A DNA stretch of 29,122 bases from Bacteroidia bacterium (GCA_022402405.1 JAKRSG010000080.1:1-29122), one strand, 5' to 3'. Positions 14,133 to 24,386 are shown, counted from the first letter of the stretch. The notes: a model not told the origin generated them from the sequence alone. Translations and numbers: made by a program.

Positions 14133-17100
14133 ATGAAAAAAATCTACACACGAATTTTTTACCTGTTTATCTTATTGGGAATATCTCAATATATACAGGC
14201 ACAAAGCTACACTTATTTTAACGTACCAACAGCAGCAAACGGCACATCTGGCGCTGGTAGAGGTCCGCTAAACAATGTTAATGCACATAGAAGTTGTGCT
14301 ATTTATTCGGCTGCAGAATTTAGCGGATTATTAAACGCTGGTGACACTATTTTTAGATTAGGATTTTCTGTTAATAACCCTAATGGAAATACCGCTCCTA
14401 TTAATGGTAACATTAAAATCTATATGGTTAATACCAGTGATGCTACCTTTTTAAAGAGTACTACATGGGCTACCTTGTTAACTACACCAACAGCCATGGA
14501 TACTAATTACAATGGACCATTTACTATTCCAAATGTTGCAACCAATTTTTTTACTGCATTAAGCAAACCTTTTGTTTATACTGGTGGTGGTGTTTATGTA
14601 GCTTATGAGTGGACAACCACTACGCCAAGTACAAATGCTATTATTTATAATTGTAATACAGGTATTGTAAACGGACAAAGAAATGTGCAAGGGGCGAGTT
14701 TAGCAACATTAACCACTTTAACTGGAACTAGTAGTTTTAGAGCGCAATTGCTAATAGGGGTAAAAACTCCACAAAACGATGCTCAGGTTTTGGAGGTATA
14801 TTCATTAGGAAAATTACCTATACCATTTGCAGCTCCACATACTGTTAAAGCAAATGTTAGAAATGGAGGTACAGACACATTATATAACAAATGGTTTTAT
14901 TTAAGTGTTGGACCTACAAATGTTTTAGGCGATTCATTAATGGTAGATACCCTATTACCAAACCAAGGTAGAACCATAGAATTTCCTGCATATACGCCAA
15001 CAATTGTTGGTTTCGACACAGTGAAAGTTTTTTGTTCACCAGACAACAACAATCAAAATAACTTAAAAAAATATGGTCAGGTAGTTAATTTAAACACATA
15101 TAACTATGCAGATCCATTAAGAGGTCCAAATGGTGGAGTTGGATTTACTGGAGGTACTGGAGACTTCGTAGCTAAGTTCCCTTATTCGGGATCTAATAGT
15201 ATTAATCAGATTGGAGTAAACTTTAATACAGGAGGTACAAGTTTAAAAGTAGGTATTTGGGATACAACCGCTACTGGAACACCTGGTACCTTACTTTGGT
15301 CATCGCCAAACTTCTTAACCACAGCTGGACTAAACACTATCCCTGTAAACCCTCCTATTCCAATTTCAGGAACTTTCTTTGTGGGAGTAATCCAAACAGG
15401 AACGGTAAATGCTGCCTTCTCATATCAAAATGAAATTCCAATTAGAGCTCAAACATTTTATTATACTGCACCAACTGGCGGCACTACATGGACCGACTTC
15501 TTAACTACTAACTCAAACTTTAGGTTTATGATTGAACCAAGATTACAAATGGCCAATGACCTTGGTGCTACTGAAATAAGTTCACCGTGTAATTCTTTCC
15601 CATTAGGACAAGGAAGTATTATTCCAGCAGCAACATTTTATAATTATGGATCTAATAGTCAGTTTAGCACTTTAGTGAAAGCACGTGTTTACAATAATGC
15701 TAATGCAGTAGTATATTCCGACAGTGCTGTAATTTCTTTTATATTACCAGGTACTAACGAAAACGTAGTATTTACTAATTCCTTTACACCAACCTTACCA
15801 GGTACTTATACTGTTAAAATTTGGTCAGAGTTAAGTGGCGACGGAGATTTAAACAACGACACTGCCAGCAAAACCATTGTAGTACAAGATTTAATTGCAG
15901 GTACTTCATCTGGATTTAGATTACAATTAGATGGTGTAGATGATTATATTTCTATTCCATACAGTGCTAACACCAAGCCTAACTCCAATTTTACCATAGA
16001 AACATGGGTTCGTCCGAGTAGTTTAATTTCTGTTGGTACCATTTACTCTAAAGACTCTACAGCATCTGATACCTCTTTAACCATAACATTAAGTGGATTA
16101 ACTCCAGTATTGACATTAAAAACTAGCAATAGCTTTGTTAATTTAAGCAGCACAGTTAATACTATTCTTAATTCTTGGTCGCATATTGCAGTTACCTACG
16201 ATGGAACTAATTTGAGAATGTATGTTAATGGTGAAATTGGTTTAGATACTACCATCTCAGGCAGCGTAGAAAGTAAATTATGTCCAACCTACCTAGGAAG
16301 AAAAGCTGGCATTAGTACTTCTTTAAACGCCGGTATAGAAAACTTTGCGTTTTGGAATACAGCAAGAACACAAAGTGAAATTATATTAGGTTTACATAGA
16401 AAAATACCTGCATTAACCAATCCAAATTTAACTTGTTATTTAAGGTTTGATGAAGGAGCCAATTCTGTACCATTATCTGATGCTTCAGGGAATTGTAATG
16501 TAGGTGTTATGAACAACTTTGATCCTGCAGTAGCTTGGTTTCTAAGTTCATTACCACTTGATACTACCAACGGAACATTGGTTACTTTTACCAGCAGTGG
16601 CGTTCAATCTTTTGCAGGCAAAAACCTACAAATAGATATGCAGAATGTTTCTGGAAGTGTAGATGTGGTAGCACACTATATTAGAGAAACTCCATTAGGA
16701 TTTTTACCTGATACGGTAATTAGTAGTTCACCAAAAACCGGACATAACCGTTATTGGATTTTATACAAATACGGAACAGGTACATTTGATAGCTGTTTAG
16801 CTACCTTCCAATTACCAGCAGGTAACATTGGTACAGGTGCAAGTGTTACAGATTTCTATTTGGCATCTAGAGACAATGGTGCCTCAGGCTTATGGAATTT
16901 AGCCAGAAACCCTGCCGATTCAGTTAATATATTGGGTCAGACACTTAGATTCTGGTTACCAAGTAGTAATACGTTTGTTAAGCAATATGGCTTAGCAAGT
17001 ATTGGCACAAATAACCCATTACCTGTAATTTATGCTTATTTTAAAGGTAGCAAACAAGATAATGGAGTACAATTAAACTGGGCTACTGCAAGCGAAATTA

Positions 17101-17588
17101 ACTCAGATTATTTTGTTATAGAGCGTAGTTTAGATGGCAAAAACTTTAGTCAAATAAACAAAGTACAAGCAGCAGGTAACAGTATAGTTAACCAATTTTA
17201 TTCATACTTAGATAAAGAAGCATTGCAATTAGGAGCTAAGGTTGTATATTACCGTTTGAACCAAATTGATTTAGATGGTTCGGAGGAATACTCTCCTATT
17301 GTTGCTATTAACTTAAATGAAAAAGATGCATTTAAGGTTCAAGAAATACTACCAAATCCATTTAAAAACAACTTAGAATTAGTGATTAATTCATCTGAAG
17401 AATTAAGCATAAATATTGAGTTGAGTAATTTAAATGGTCAGGTTTTAGTTAGCAAAAAAGTAAACACAGAAGCAGGTTCACAGAGACTAAGAATTGAAGA
17501 GGCAGATCAGCTTCCTGAAGGTATTTATTTTGTTAAGATCCATACTGGGGCATACTCAGAAGTACACAAATTAATTAAGATTAAATAA
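14133..17588 (+). CDS. Large secreted LamG-domain protein with T9SS sorting domain
   Basis: A 1151-residue protein with a signal peptide (residues 1-23, ending IQAQ). The N-terminal half is rich in Gly, Thr and Asn strands typical of surface beta-sandwich domains. At about 590-765 a laminin-G/concanavalin-A-like module is visible (LDGVDDYISIPY, TIETWVRPSS, WSHIAVTYDGTNLRMYVNG). Near 970-1060 there is a domain common just before the sorting signal (LNWATASEINSDYFVIERS). The last 80 residues (LPNPFKNNLELVI ... LPEGIYFVKI ... KLIKIK) are a type A T9SS C-terminal sorting domain, so the protein is exported by T9SS and anchored or released at the surface. LamG modules often bind glycans; the ligand is unknown. 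It is alone with its own terminator. Confidence 0.88.
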   Translation: MKKIYTRIFYLFILLGISQYIQAQSYTYFNVPTAANGTSGAGRGPLNNVNAHRSCAIYSAAEFSGLLNAGDTIFRLGFSVNNPNGNTAPINGNIKIYMVNTSDATFLKSTTWATLLTTPTAMDTNYNGPFTIPNVATNFFTALSKPFVYTGGGVYVAYEWTTTTPSTNAIIYNCNTGIVNGQRNVQGASLATLTTLTGTSSFRAQLLIGVKTPQNDAQVLEVYSLGKLPIPFAAPHTVKANVRNGGTDTLYNKWFYLSVGPTNVLGDSLMVDTLLPNQGRTIEFPAYTPTIVGFDTVKVFCSPDNNNQNNLKKYGQVVNLNTYNYADPLRGPNGGVGFTGGTGDFVAKFPYSGSNSINQIGVNFNTGGTSLKVGIWDTTATGTPGTLLWSSPNFLTTAGLNTIPVNPPIPISGTFFVGVIQTGTVNAAFSYQNEIPIRAQTFYYTAPTGGTTWTDFLTTNSNFRFMIEPRLQMANDLGATEISSPCNSFPLGQGSIIPAATFYNYGSNSQFSTLVKARVYNNANAVVYSDSAVISFILPGTNENVVFTNSFTPTLPGTYTVKIWSELSGDGDLNNDTASKTIVVQDLIAGTSSGFRLQLDGVDDYISIPYSANTKPNSNFTIETWVRPSSLISVGTIYSKDSTASDTSLTITLSGLTPVLTLKTSNSFVNLSSTVNTILNSWSHIAVTYDGTNLRMYVNGEIGLDTTISGSVESKLCPTYLGRKAGISTSLNAGIENFAFWNTARTQSEIILGLHRKIPALTNPNLTCYLRFDEGANSVPLSDASGNCNVGVMNNFDPAVAWFLSSLPLDTTNGTLVTFTSSGVQSFAGKNLQIDMQNVSGSVDVVAHYIRETPLGFLPDTVISSSPKTGHNRYWILYKYGTGTFDSCLATFQLPAGNIGTGASVTDFYLASRDNGASGLWNLARNPADSVNILGQTLRFWLPSSNTFVKQYGLASIGTNNPLPVIYAYFKGSKQDNGVQLNWATASEINSDYFVIERSLDGKNFSQINKVQAAGNSIVNQFYSYLDKEALQLGAKVVYYRLNQIDLDGSEEYSPIVAINLNEKDAFKVQEILPNPFKNNLELVINSSEELSINIELSNLNGQVLVSKKVNTEAGSQRLRIEEADQLPEGIYFVKIHTGAYSEVHKLIKIK

Positions 17589-17608
17589 ATCTTATTAAGT
17601 TGATTGGC

Positions 17609-17644
17609 AAAGGCACTCAGAGTAATTTTGGGTGCCTTTTTTTA
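17609..17644 (+). terminator. Rho-independent terminator after the LamG protein
   Basis: Arms 17609-17618 (aaaggcactc) and 17630-17639 (gggtgccttt) pair over 10 bp with one U-G wobble. The loop is 11 nt and a T run follows. Confidence 0.7.
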
Positions 17645-17736
17645 TTATATTAATTTAAAAATACCTAATTATAGGTATTGTAATAAATGATACGTGCAAC
17701 GTTATTTGTTTTACTCAATCCTCAAAATAACTCAAT

Positions 17737-20715
17737 TTGAAAAAATTTATACGACTCTCCACTATTTTCTTTTTTTATTTGATACTATGCTTTGTTAAAA
17801 CAAATAAAGTAGAGGCAAAACCCATACACACAATACAAAATTCAACACCTGCTTCAGGCTTATTAAACGATATATTAAACGAATACCAAACTCTTTATTC
17901 GCGTTTAATAGCCAGTGAAACCACACTACCAGAATTACTAAAACTAGAGAAAGATAGAGTTAGAATTATCCAACTCAGAGATGCTTCTAGATTCTCTCAA
18001 ATTCTTCAAAAACAAGTTATCGAAAACAAAACAAAGAACTTCGTATTTACTCCTACTTTTACTAATAATAATCTCAGCGATCAATCTATACAAGCAATAA
18101 TTAACCTAACTGATATTAATTATAAATCCAAAGTAGATGTGATAGTTAATAAAGAGAGTGATGAATATAATTGGATCAAAACGAATTTTTTATTGGCTCA
18201 AAAAACCTTAACGTACCGACTGGATTTATTGGGTGTACCTGAGTTTATGGAAATCCAATTTCAGTATGCTGGTAGAAATATTAAATGTGCCTTAAGCGGA
18301 ACAAGAAGTAATAAAATTAATATTACGGTAAACGATATTGCTCACAACCCTTTTTTAAATGAATGGATAATTGCTACACAAAATTTGTACAGTGTATCGG
18401 CTAGTAATTTTAAAACTCAAAAGAAGTTTCAACAAACAAGTTTTGATTTATTAAAACTAAAATTTAGTTTATATACAAATGAGTTTTGCGCCTTCGATAA
18501 AAACAATATTTACTTTTATGAGGCCAATACTAACAACCTTAAACAGCAAATTAAAATAAGTGGTATAAACGACCTCTGTTACTCCAAATCCGGCTTATTA
18601 CTTGCCGTTGCTAGCAGAACAGGAATAAGTATTTTAAACACTATTACTAAAAAAGTAATCAGTCAATTAGAAACCAACTATCAAGTACAAACCTGTGCAT
18701 TTTCTCCGGAGGCGGATAAAATTGCATTACTCGATTCGTATGGGGAGCGAATCCATTTTATTGAAACTGAAAAATTAAAAGAAATTTCGCAAGTAGAGTC
18801 GGCCTCAAACTCCCTTGTAACATGCGGCGATTATCTAGTATCAAATGATAACGAACATATACTGGTTCATTCCTTTAATAATCTAAAACTCAAAGCAAAA
18901 ATAAATGGAAGTTACAAGAGGATTTTTGGCTATCACTTTCAAATGCAGGTTATGGCTATTGGTTCGAACCGAATAGATATAATTGACCCGAATAATGAAA
19001 AAATTATTTTTAGTAGGTCTTTTAATCCCAGTAATATTTTAGTAGCTAAAGCCAATACATTTGATGGAGATGTTTTGTTAGGTTTATCTGACAAAATATT
19101 GATAATGCCCTCTTTTCATGAAAAAGTTGAGCAATTACAAACAGCACAAACTGGCAATCCGCCAGCAATAATTGCACAAGTAGATTTTATTGAACCAAGC
19201 GGCAACAAGGCTCTAGACGCTTTTGAAACAGCTAAAATAAAAATTCAATTACAAAATACAGGCAAAGGTAATAGCAGAGGAATTCACATCAATCCGAAGC
19301 TTATTGAACCTAAAAATTCAAGCGCCTTTTCTATTGGCAATTATCATGTGGAAGCATTAGCTGCAGGGGAAAAGAAAAACATAGAAATAAACCTTAGTAC
19401 CAACGAACAGTTAACAGATGGAATGGCTAAAATCTTAATTGATTTTATTGAGCAAGATGGCTTTTCGCCAAGTGCTACCGAAATAGTTATAAAAACCAAT
19501 AAATACCTTAAACCATCTTATGTTATTGCCGATGTAGGAATAGAAGATAATAATCAAAACGGACTAATAGAATCGGGTGAGATTGTTAAAATAAAAGTCC
19601 GTTTAAAAAACAATGGTAGGGGTCCGGCCCTGAACCTAAACTGCCTATTTAGTTTAGGAGAAAACATTTATAGCACCGGAAAATTTAAACCAGAACATTA
19701 TTTACAAGCACTAGGAAGTGAGCAGAATTTTGATTTAGATTATGAGTTTTTTATTAACGATAAATGTGCTAACGAAATACCATTATTTTTAAACTTAGAG
19801 GACTTTAACCACGAGAAAAACAACCTACGAATACCCTTGTTTAGGTCGCAAACGAATAAGAAAATCAACACCCTTGTACTCCAAGAAAACAAACAAGAAA
19901 ACCAGGAAGTTTCGAGCTTAAGTATAGATATAGAAACCAATATTCCATCAACAAAAACCAATAGAAAAAACGCCATCGCCATTGTTTTGGGTATCGAAAA
20001 TTATAAGAATATTAGTCCGGTTTCTTTTGCCAAAAGAGATGCCGAATTTGTGAACCAATACTTTCAAAAAGCTTTAGGGATACCAAAAGAAAACATCTAT
20101 TTTAAAACTAACGAAGAGCTCACTAAAGCAGAATTTGAAAAGCTGTTTGAGCCAAATGGTTGGCTATATAAACGCGTTCAAGAAAACACAGAGGTTTATA
20201 TTTATTATGCCGGACACGGAGCGCCAGATACAGAGGATGAAAAAGCTTATTTAATTCCACAAGATGGCGACCCAAATTACGCAGGTTTAACAGGTTATAG
20301 TTTAGATAGGTTATATAAAAATTTAGGCGAACTAAAATCGAATCAGATAATGGTGTTTTTAGATGCCTGTTTTAGCGGGCAAAATCGTGAGCAAAAAATG
20401 TTGTTAGCAGACGCGCGTGCTGTATCAATAAAACCCAAAAACAATAGCATTCCAGAGAAAGTTTCTGTTCTAAGTGCCTCTGCATCAAATGAAGTAAGCA
20501 GTGCTTGGCCAGAGAAAAAACATGGGTTATTTACCTATTACCTATTAAAGGGTTTACAAGGTGAAGCAGATAACGACGCAAACAACCAAATAACTTTTGG
20601 AGAGTTAGGAGCGTATGTTAGAAAATCAGTTTCAGAAAAAGCAGGATTTTTAGATAGAGTTCAAACTCCCCAGTTTAAAACCAACCAAGAAAATTACATC
20701 ATTAAAAACCAATAA
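17737..20715 (+). CDS. Secreted caspase-like (C14) protein with propeller and CARDB-like domains
   Basis: A 992-residue protein with an N-terminal signal peptide ending near VEAKP (25-30). Residues about 30-190 are helical and unrecognised. About 200-470 has short repeated strands (AFSPEADKIALLDSYGERIHFIE and similar) that read as a beta-propeller or WD40-like fold. Two related Ig/CARDB-like modules follow: one near 476-575 (FETAKIKIQLQNTGKG) and one near 590-690 (ESGEIVKIKVRLKNNGRG). The last 240 residues are a caspase/metacaspase-type domain, with catalytic H827 in YYAGHG and C878 in LDACFSG, and an EF-hand-like loop DNDANNQITFGE near 950. The start must be TTG at 17737, since no ATG gives a signal peptide. 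It is followed 8 bp later by a lipoprotein gene, so they form an operon. Extracytoplasmic action is inferred from the signal. Confidence 0.88.
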   Translation: MKKFIRLSTIFFFYLILCFVKTNKVEAKPIHTIQNSTPASGLLNDILNEYQTLYSRLIASETTLPELLKLEKDRVRIIQLRDASRFSQILQKQVIENKTKNFVFTPTFTNNNLSDQSIQAIINLTDINYKSKVDVIVNKESDEYNWIKTNFLLAQKTLTYRLDLLGVPEFMEIQFQYAGRNIKCALSGTRSNKINITVNDIAHNPFLNEWIIATQNLYSVSASNFKTQKKFQQTSFDLLKLKFSLYTNEFCAFDKNNIYFYEANTNNLKQQIKISGINDLCYSKSGLLLAVASRTGISILNTITKKVISQLETNYQVQTCAFSPEADKIALLDSYGERIHFIETEKLKEISQVESASNSLVTCGDYLVSNDNEHILVHSFNNLKLKAKINGSYKRIFGYHFQMQVMAIGSNRIDIIDPNNEKIIFSRSFNPSNILVAKANTFDGDVLLGLSDKILIMPSFHEKVEQLQTAQTGNPPAIIAQVDFIEPSGNKALDAFETAKIKIQLQNTGKGNSRGIHINPKLIEPKNSSAFSIGNYHVEALAAGEKKNIEINLSTNEQLTDGMAKILIDFIEQDGFSPSATEIVIKTNKYLKPSYVIADVGIEDNNQNGLIESGEIVKIKVRLKNNGRGPALNLNCLFSLGENIYSTGKFKPEHYLQALGSEQNFDLDYEFFINDKCANEIPLFLNLEDFNHEKNNLRIPLFRSQTNKKINTLVLQENKQENQEVSSLSIDIETNIPSTKTNRKNAIAIVLGIENYKNISPVSFAKRDAEFVNQYFQKALGIPKENIYFKTNEELTKAEFEKLFEPNGWLYKRVQENTEVYIYYAGHGAPDTEDEKAYLIPQDGDPNYAGLTGYSLDRLYKNLGELKSNQIMVFLDACFSGQNREQKMLLADARAVSIKPKNNSIPEKVSVLSASASNEVSSAWPEKKHGLFTYYLLKGLQGEADNDANNQITFGELGAYVRKSVSEKAGFLDRVQTPQFKTNQENYIIKNQ

Positions 20716-20723
20716 ACACAAAT

Positions 20724-21281
20724 ATGAAAAACAACTTCAAACTCATGGCATTCGCTGCCATTTTCGTAGCATTATTTACCAGTTCGTGCACGGTTCGTCA
20801 GGTTACAGCCGACTATTTGTACTTAAGCAAACCACAGATTTTGATTAAGCCACAAATAGCCGACATCGACATTCAGAAGAAAAAGGTAGAAGCTACCATC
20901 ACGGTTAAAACTTCCTTGTACAAACCAGATCCCATTGAGGCTGCCAAGAATTTAGCTTTAAAAGAAGCTATCAAAAATTCGAACGCAGATTTATTGGTTC
21001 AGCCAACTTACGATGTGAATTACAACAACAATGTAACTACTGCAACGGTAACAGGTTATCCAGCAACTTTCAAAGAGTTTAGAGAGTTTAAACCAACAGA
21101 TACCGCAGCTGTTATGGCATATTCTAGAGTTATGTATGGTATAAATCAATCTGGCTCAAATGAGGCAAATAAACCTAAAGAAAAAATGATTTCTAAAGGC
21201 TCTGGCGGTGCAAAAGCTTTAGCAGGTGTTTTGGCAGTTGTAACAGTACTAACCGTAGTAATAAGTATAATAACGTATTAG
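20724..21281 (+). CDS. Unrecognised lipoprotein with C-terminal membrane helix
   Basis: A 185-residue protein of unknown family. The signal ends in a lipobox, FTSSC, with C22 the lipidated residue. The middle has the sequence KKKVEATITVKTSLYK and then NLALKEAIKNSNADLLVQPTYD, a pattern seen in small envelope lipoproteins that keep internal repeats of a strand-helix unit. The last 20 residues form a hydrophobic helix ending ISIITY, so the protein would be held at both ends, by lipid and by a membrane helix. It follows the caspase gene by 8 bp and ends in a good terminator, so the two are co-transcribed and probably work together. Its role as a partner or regulator of the caspase is inferred from position only. 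Confidence 0.75.
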   Translation: MKNNFKLMAFAAIFVALFTSSCTVRQVTADYLYLSKPQILIKPQIADIDIQKKKVEATITVKTSLYKPDPIEAAKNLALKEAIKNSNADLLVQPTYDVNYNNNVTTATVTGYPATFKEFREFKPTDTAAVMAYSRVMYGINQSGSNEANKPKEKMISKGSGGAKALAGVLAVVTVLTVVISIITY

Positions 21282-21304
21282 TAAAAACAGCTATTATTAA
21301 TTTC

Positions 21305-21330
21305 AAAAGCTCCCATGTGGAGCTTTTTTT
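21305..21330 (+). terminator. Rho-independent terminator of the caspase operon
   Basis: Arms 21305-21313 (aaaagctcc) and 21319-21327 (ggagctttt) form a perfect 9-bp stem with a 5-nt loop (catgt), followed by more Ts to 21330. Confidence 0.85.
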
Positions 21331-21405
21331 ATGCGCTATTGTATGAACCTATTTTTATTCAGCCTCCTATTACTTTTATTTGCTCCTATTAACGAGAAAA
21401 CATTC

Positions 21406-22929
21406 ATGAAAAAAGTATTTCAAATAGCCACTTTACTGCTTATAGGTTTTGGTTCAGCCAAGGCCCAGCCTGCCTTTATAAAAGACTCATTAGGCACGTA
21501 TATAAACCGCGAGATGCAACGCTGGCAGGTTCCAGGATTGGCCATTGCGATTGTAAAAGATGGTAAAATTGTGCATGTACAGGGGTATGGAGTGCGTGAT
21601 ATAGATAGTAAAATTCCGGTTGATGCCTATACTCTATTTCAAATAGCCTCTAATAGCAAAGCCTTTACCGGCACTGCCATAGCGCATTTACATCAGCAGA
21701 AAAAAATAAATTTAGATGCCAAAGTTAAAACCTATATGCCTAGTTTTTCTTTGGCTGACCCAATGGCTAGCGAGTTAAGCACGGTAAGAGATTTGTTGTG
21801 CCACAGAATTGGATTTGGTACATTTCAGGGCGATTTTATGAATTGGGGAAGCAATTTAACTCGTGCTCAAATTATAGAAGGCATGGGCCGAACCAAGGCA
21901 AAACATCCTTTTAGATACACGTATGGTTATTGCAATGCAGCTTATATTACTGCTGGAGAATTAATACCAATTGTAACAGGAAAATCTTGGGATCAGTTTA
22001 TTAAAGACAACTATTTTAATCCGCTAAACATGAAGCATACCAACAGCACTTACGCTGAGATGGCATCTGATAAAAATGCTTGCACTCCGCATACCTTGGT
22101 TCAGAACAAATTGGTGCGATTGCCTTTAACTAATATCGACAATATGGGACCATCGGCGAGTATTAATTCATGTGCTGCAGATATGGCCAATTGGCTACTT
22201 ATGCAATTAGATAGCGGCCGATTTGAAGGCAAAGAAATTGTACCATTCTCGGTGCTTAAAGAAACCAGAAAATCGCACATGATAGTAAATGATGTTAACT
22301 CAAAAATATTTACCAGTAAACACTTTGTTACTTACGGTCTTGGCTGGTCGAGCTACGATTACATGGGCAAACGCGTGTGGGAACATAGCGGCGGAGCCAA
22401 CGGATTTGTAACCAAAACAGAGTTTATACCTGAAGCAAATTTGGGAGTATTGGTTTATACTAACACAGATGCTAATTCATTGTATGATGCACTAGTAAAA
22501 CAAGTTATTGAAGCCTATTTAAATGTGCCATACAGAAACTTAAGTGCAGTATATTATTCTAATTCTCTGCCTTCTAAAACAGCTCATCAAAAAGACTTGG
22601 ATAGTTTAAGCAACTTAGCCAAACAAAAGATTAAGACGGATATTCCACTTGCAAAATATGTAGGAACTTACCAGAATGATTTTTATGGTGCTATGGAAAT
22701 TAAATTAGAGAAAGGTACTCTAAAAATGTATTTGAGCAAACATCCAAACAACATTGGAACCTTAAGTCATATTGGTAACAATAAGTTTTTATGCGTATAC
22801 AGCGACCTAACTTGTGGCATAGAAGTGCTGCCATTTACGGTAGAGAATAATGAGGTAAAATCTATACAAGTTAAAGTAGCAGATTTTATTGATTACGAAA
22901 AATATGAGTTTATAAAACAAGCTAAGTAA
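21406..22929 (+). CDS. Serine hydrolase of the beta-lactamase/AmpC-EstB family
   Basis: A 507-residue exported protein. The ATG at 21406 starts a good signal peptide (MKKVFQIATLLLIGFGSAKAQ); an earlier in-frame ATG at 21331 lies against the terminator and would add a second hydrophobic stretch, so it is unlikely. The penicillin-binding serine motif SxxK is S82-N-S-K85, the YxN motif is Y175-C-N177, and HSGGANGF corresponds to the KTG-like third motif. The C-terminal 100 residues (KYVGTYQNDFYGAMEIKLEKGTL and following) form a small DUF3471-type domain common in such hydrolases. Members act as esterases, D-aminopeptidases or beta-lactamases; the substrate here is not told. The aldehyde dehydrogenase gene follows by 18 bp. 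Confidence 0.92.
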   Translation: MKKVFQIATLLLIGFGSAKAQPAFIKDSLGTYINREMQRWQVPGLAIAIVKDGKIVHVQGYGVRDIDSKIPVDAYTLFQIASNSKAFTGTAIAHLHQQKKINLDAKVKTYMPSFSLADPMASELSTVRDLLCHRIGFGTFQGDFMNWGSNLTRAQIIEGMGRTKAKHPFRYTYGYCNAAYITAGELIPIVTGKSWDQFIKDNYFNPLNMKHTNSTYAEMASDKNACTPHTLVQNKLVRLPLTNIDNMGPSASINSCAADMANWLLMQLDSGRFEGKEIVPFSVLKETRKSHMIVNDVNSKIFTSKHFVTYGLGWSSYDYMGKRVWEHSGGANGFVTKTEFIPEANLGVLVYTNTDANSLYDALVKQVIEAYLNVPYRNLSAVYYSNSLPSKTAHQKDLDSLSNLAKQKIKTDIPLAKYVGTYQNDFYGAMEIKLEKGTLKMYLSKHPNNIGTLSHIGNNKFLCVYSDLTCGIEVLPFTVENNEVKSIQVKVADFIDYEKYEFIKQAK

Positions 22930-22947
22930 TTTGAATGTTTATTGGCT

Positions 22948-24312
22948 ATGAATGATGAAATAATTATACGATTAAACGCTATAAAATCATACTTTAATAC
23001 GCAGAAAACGAAAGATGTGTCTTTTAGGATTTTGCAGTTACAAAAGCTTAAAAGAGCCATCATTAATAATGAGAAAAAAATCATCGAGGCCTTGTATCAA
23101 GATTTGCACAAATCTCACGAAGAGGCCTACTTAACAGAAATTGGTCTTGTATTAAAGGAAATAGATTATCACATAAAGAATTTACCCAAATGGGCCGCAC
23201 TGCAACATGTATCAACTCCAATATACATGTGGCCATCGCGTAGTAAAATTAAGGCAGAACCTTTGGGTGTAGCATTGATTATTTCTCCATGGAATTACCC
23301 CTTTCAGTTAACTATCAGTCCGCTTATTGGGGCTATATCTGCAGGTTGTTGCGCGGTTTTAAAACCATCCCCCGACTCTGCCCATACAGCTAAAGTACTG
23401 GAAGATATTATTCAAGAAACCTTTGCCCCCGAGTACATCAAATTAGTTAGAGGTGGTATTGAGGTGAACCAACTTTTATTGCAACAAAGGTTCGATATCA
23501 TTTTCTTTACAGGTAGCACTCGCGTAGGTAAAATTGTTCAGAAAGCTGCTGCCGAAAACCTAACACCTGTAGTGCTTGAACTTGGAGGTAAAAGTCCGTG
23601 TATAGTAGACAAATCAGCTAACTTAGCTCTAGCAGCAAAAAGAATCGTTTGGGGAAAAACGCTCAATGCCGGACAAACATGCATTGCTCCCGATTATGTA
23701 TACGTGCACCAAGATGTAAAAGCGCAGTTATTGGATGAGATAAAAAAATGCGTACAAACCATGTTTGGTTCAGACCAAAAGAAAAATAATTTTTATGGTA
23801 GAATCATTCATCCTTCTGCATTTAATAGGTTAAAAGGCCTCATGCAAAATGGAAAAATAGTGCATGGAGGTGCTACCGATGAAAGTGAAAAATATATTGA
23901 ATTAACCGTCATAGATTCGGTTCAAAAAACTGACCCAATCATGCAAGAAGAAATATTTGGTCCGCTTTTACCTACCTTAAGTTTTGCCAATATTGATGAA
24001 GTAATTACTCATTTAAATAACAGCGAAAAACCTCTTGCATTGTATTATTTTGGAGATGATAAAAATGCAAATGAATTCATTCAAAAAACTTCCTCTGGAG
24101 GCGTTTGTATAAACGATACCATCATGCATGTTTCTAACCATAACCTGCCATTTGGAGGTGTAGGTTATAGCGGACAAGGAGCGTATCATGGCAAAAGAAG
24201 TTTCGATGTATTTAGTCACCACAAAGCCATTGTATACACGCCAACTTGGATAGATTTACCCTTTAAATACGCACCTTTCAAGTATTTTAAATTTGTGAAG
24301 AAGATGATTTAA
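22948..24312 (+). CDS. Class-3 aldehyde dehydrogenase
   Basis: A 454-residue cytoplasmic NAD(P)-linked enzyme that oxidises aldehydes to acids. It matches the class-3/fatty aldehyde dehydrogenase branch by its short length and lack of a long N-terminal extension. Motifs are PWNYPF near 110, FFTGSTRVGK near 190, E211 in LELGGKSP (general base) and C245 in NAGQTCIAPDY (nucleophile), with the usual 34-residue spacing between them. The frame goes back to a TTG two codons earlier; the ATG at 22948 is the better start. It is 18 bp after the serine hydrolase gene, so the two are probably co-transcribed. A hydrophobic-aldehyde substrate such as fatty aldehyde is likely for the branch, not shown. Confidence 0.94.
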   Translation: MNDEIIIRLNAIKSYFNTQKTKDVSFRILQLQKLKRAIINNEKKIIEALYQDLHKSHEEAYLTEIGLVLKEIDYHIKNLPKWAALQHVSTPIYMWPSRSKIKAEPLGVALIISPWNYPFQLTISPLIGAISAGCCAVLKPSPDSAHTAKVLEDIIQETFAPEYIKLVRGGIEVNQLLLQQRFDIIFFTGSTRVGKIVQKAAAENLTPVVLELGGKSPCIVDKSANLALAAKRIVWGKTLNAGQTCIAPDYVYVHQDVKAQLLDEIKKCVQTMFGSDQKKNNFYGRIIHPSAFNRLKGLMQNGKIVHGGATDESEKYIELTVIDSVQKTDPIMQEEIFGPLLPTLSFANIDEVITHLNNSEKPLALYYFGDDKNANEFIQKTSSGGVCINDTIMHVSNHNLPFGGVGYSGQGAYHGKRSFDVFSHHKAIVYTPTWIDLPFKYAPFKYFKFVKKMI

Positions 24313-24386
24313 ATTTAGTATTTACTCACAATTTTGGAACTCCTCCTATTATTGATTAATATCGTTTCTTGAACAAATAAAGCAGT

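Noticed and set aside
19740..19982. 80-residue minus-strand frame inside the caspase gene.
   Set aside because: Shadow of the coding strand with no signals of its own.
17737..20715. Caspase as effector of a CRISPR- or TPR-CHAT-type defence system.
   Set aside because: The protein has a signal peptide and no Cas or sensor partner in the neighbourhood, so an exported role fits better.
21331..21405. Earlier in-frame ATG for the serine hydrolase.
   Set aside because: It directly follows the terminator T run and would place a second hydrophobic stretch before the true signal peptide.
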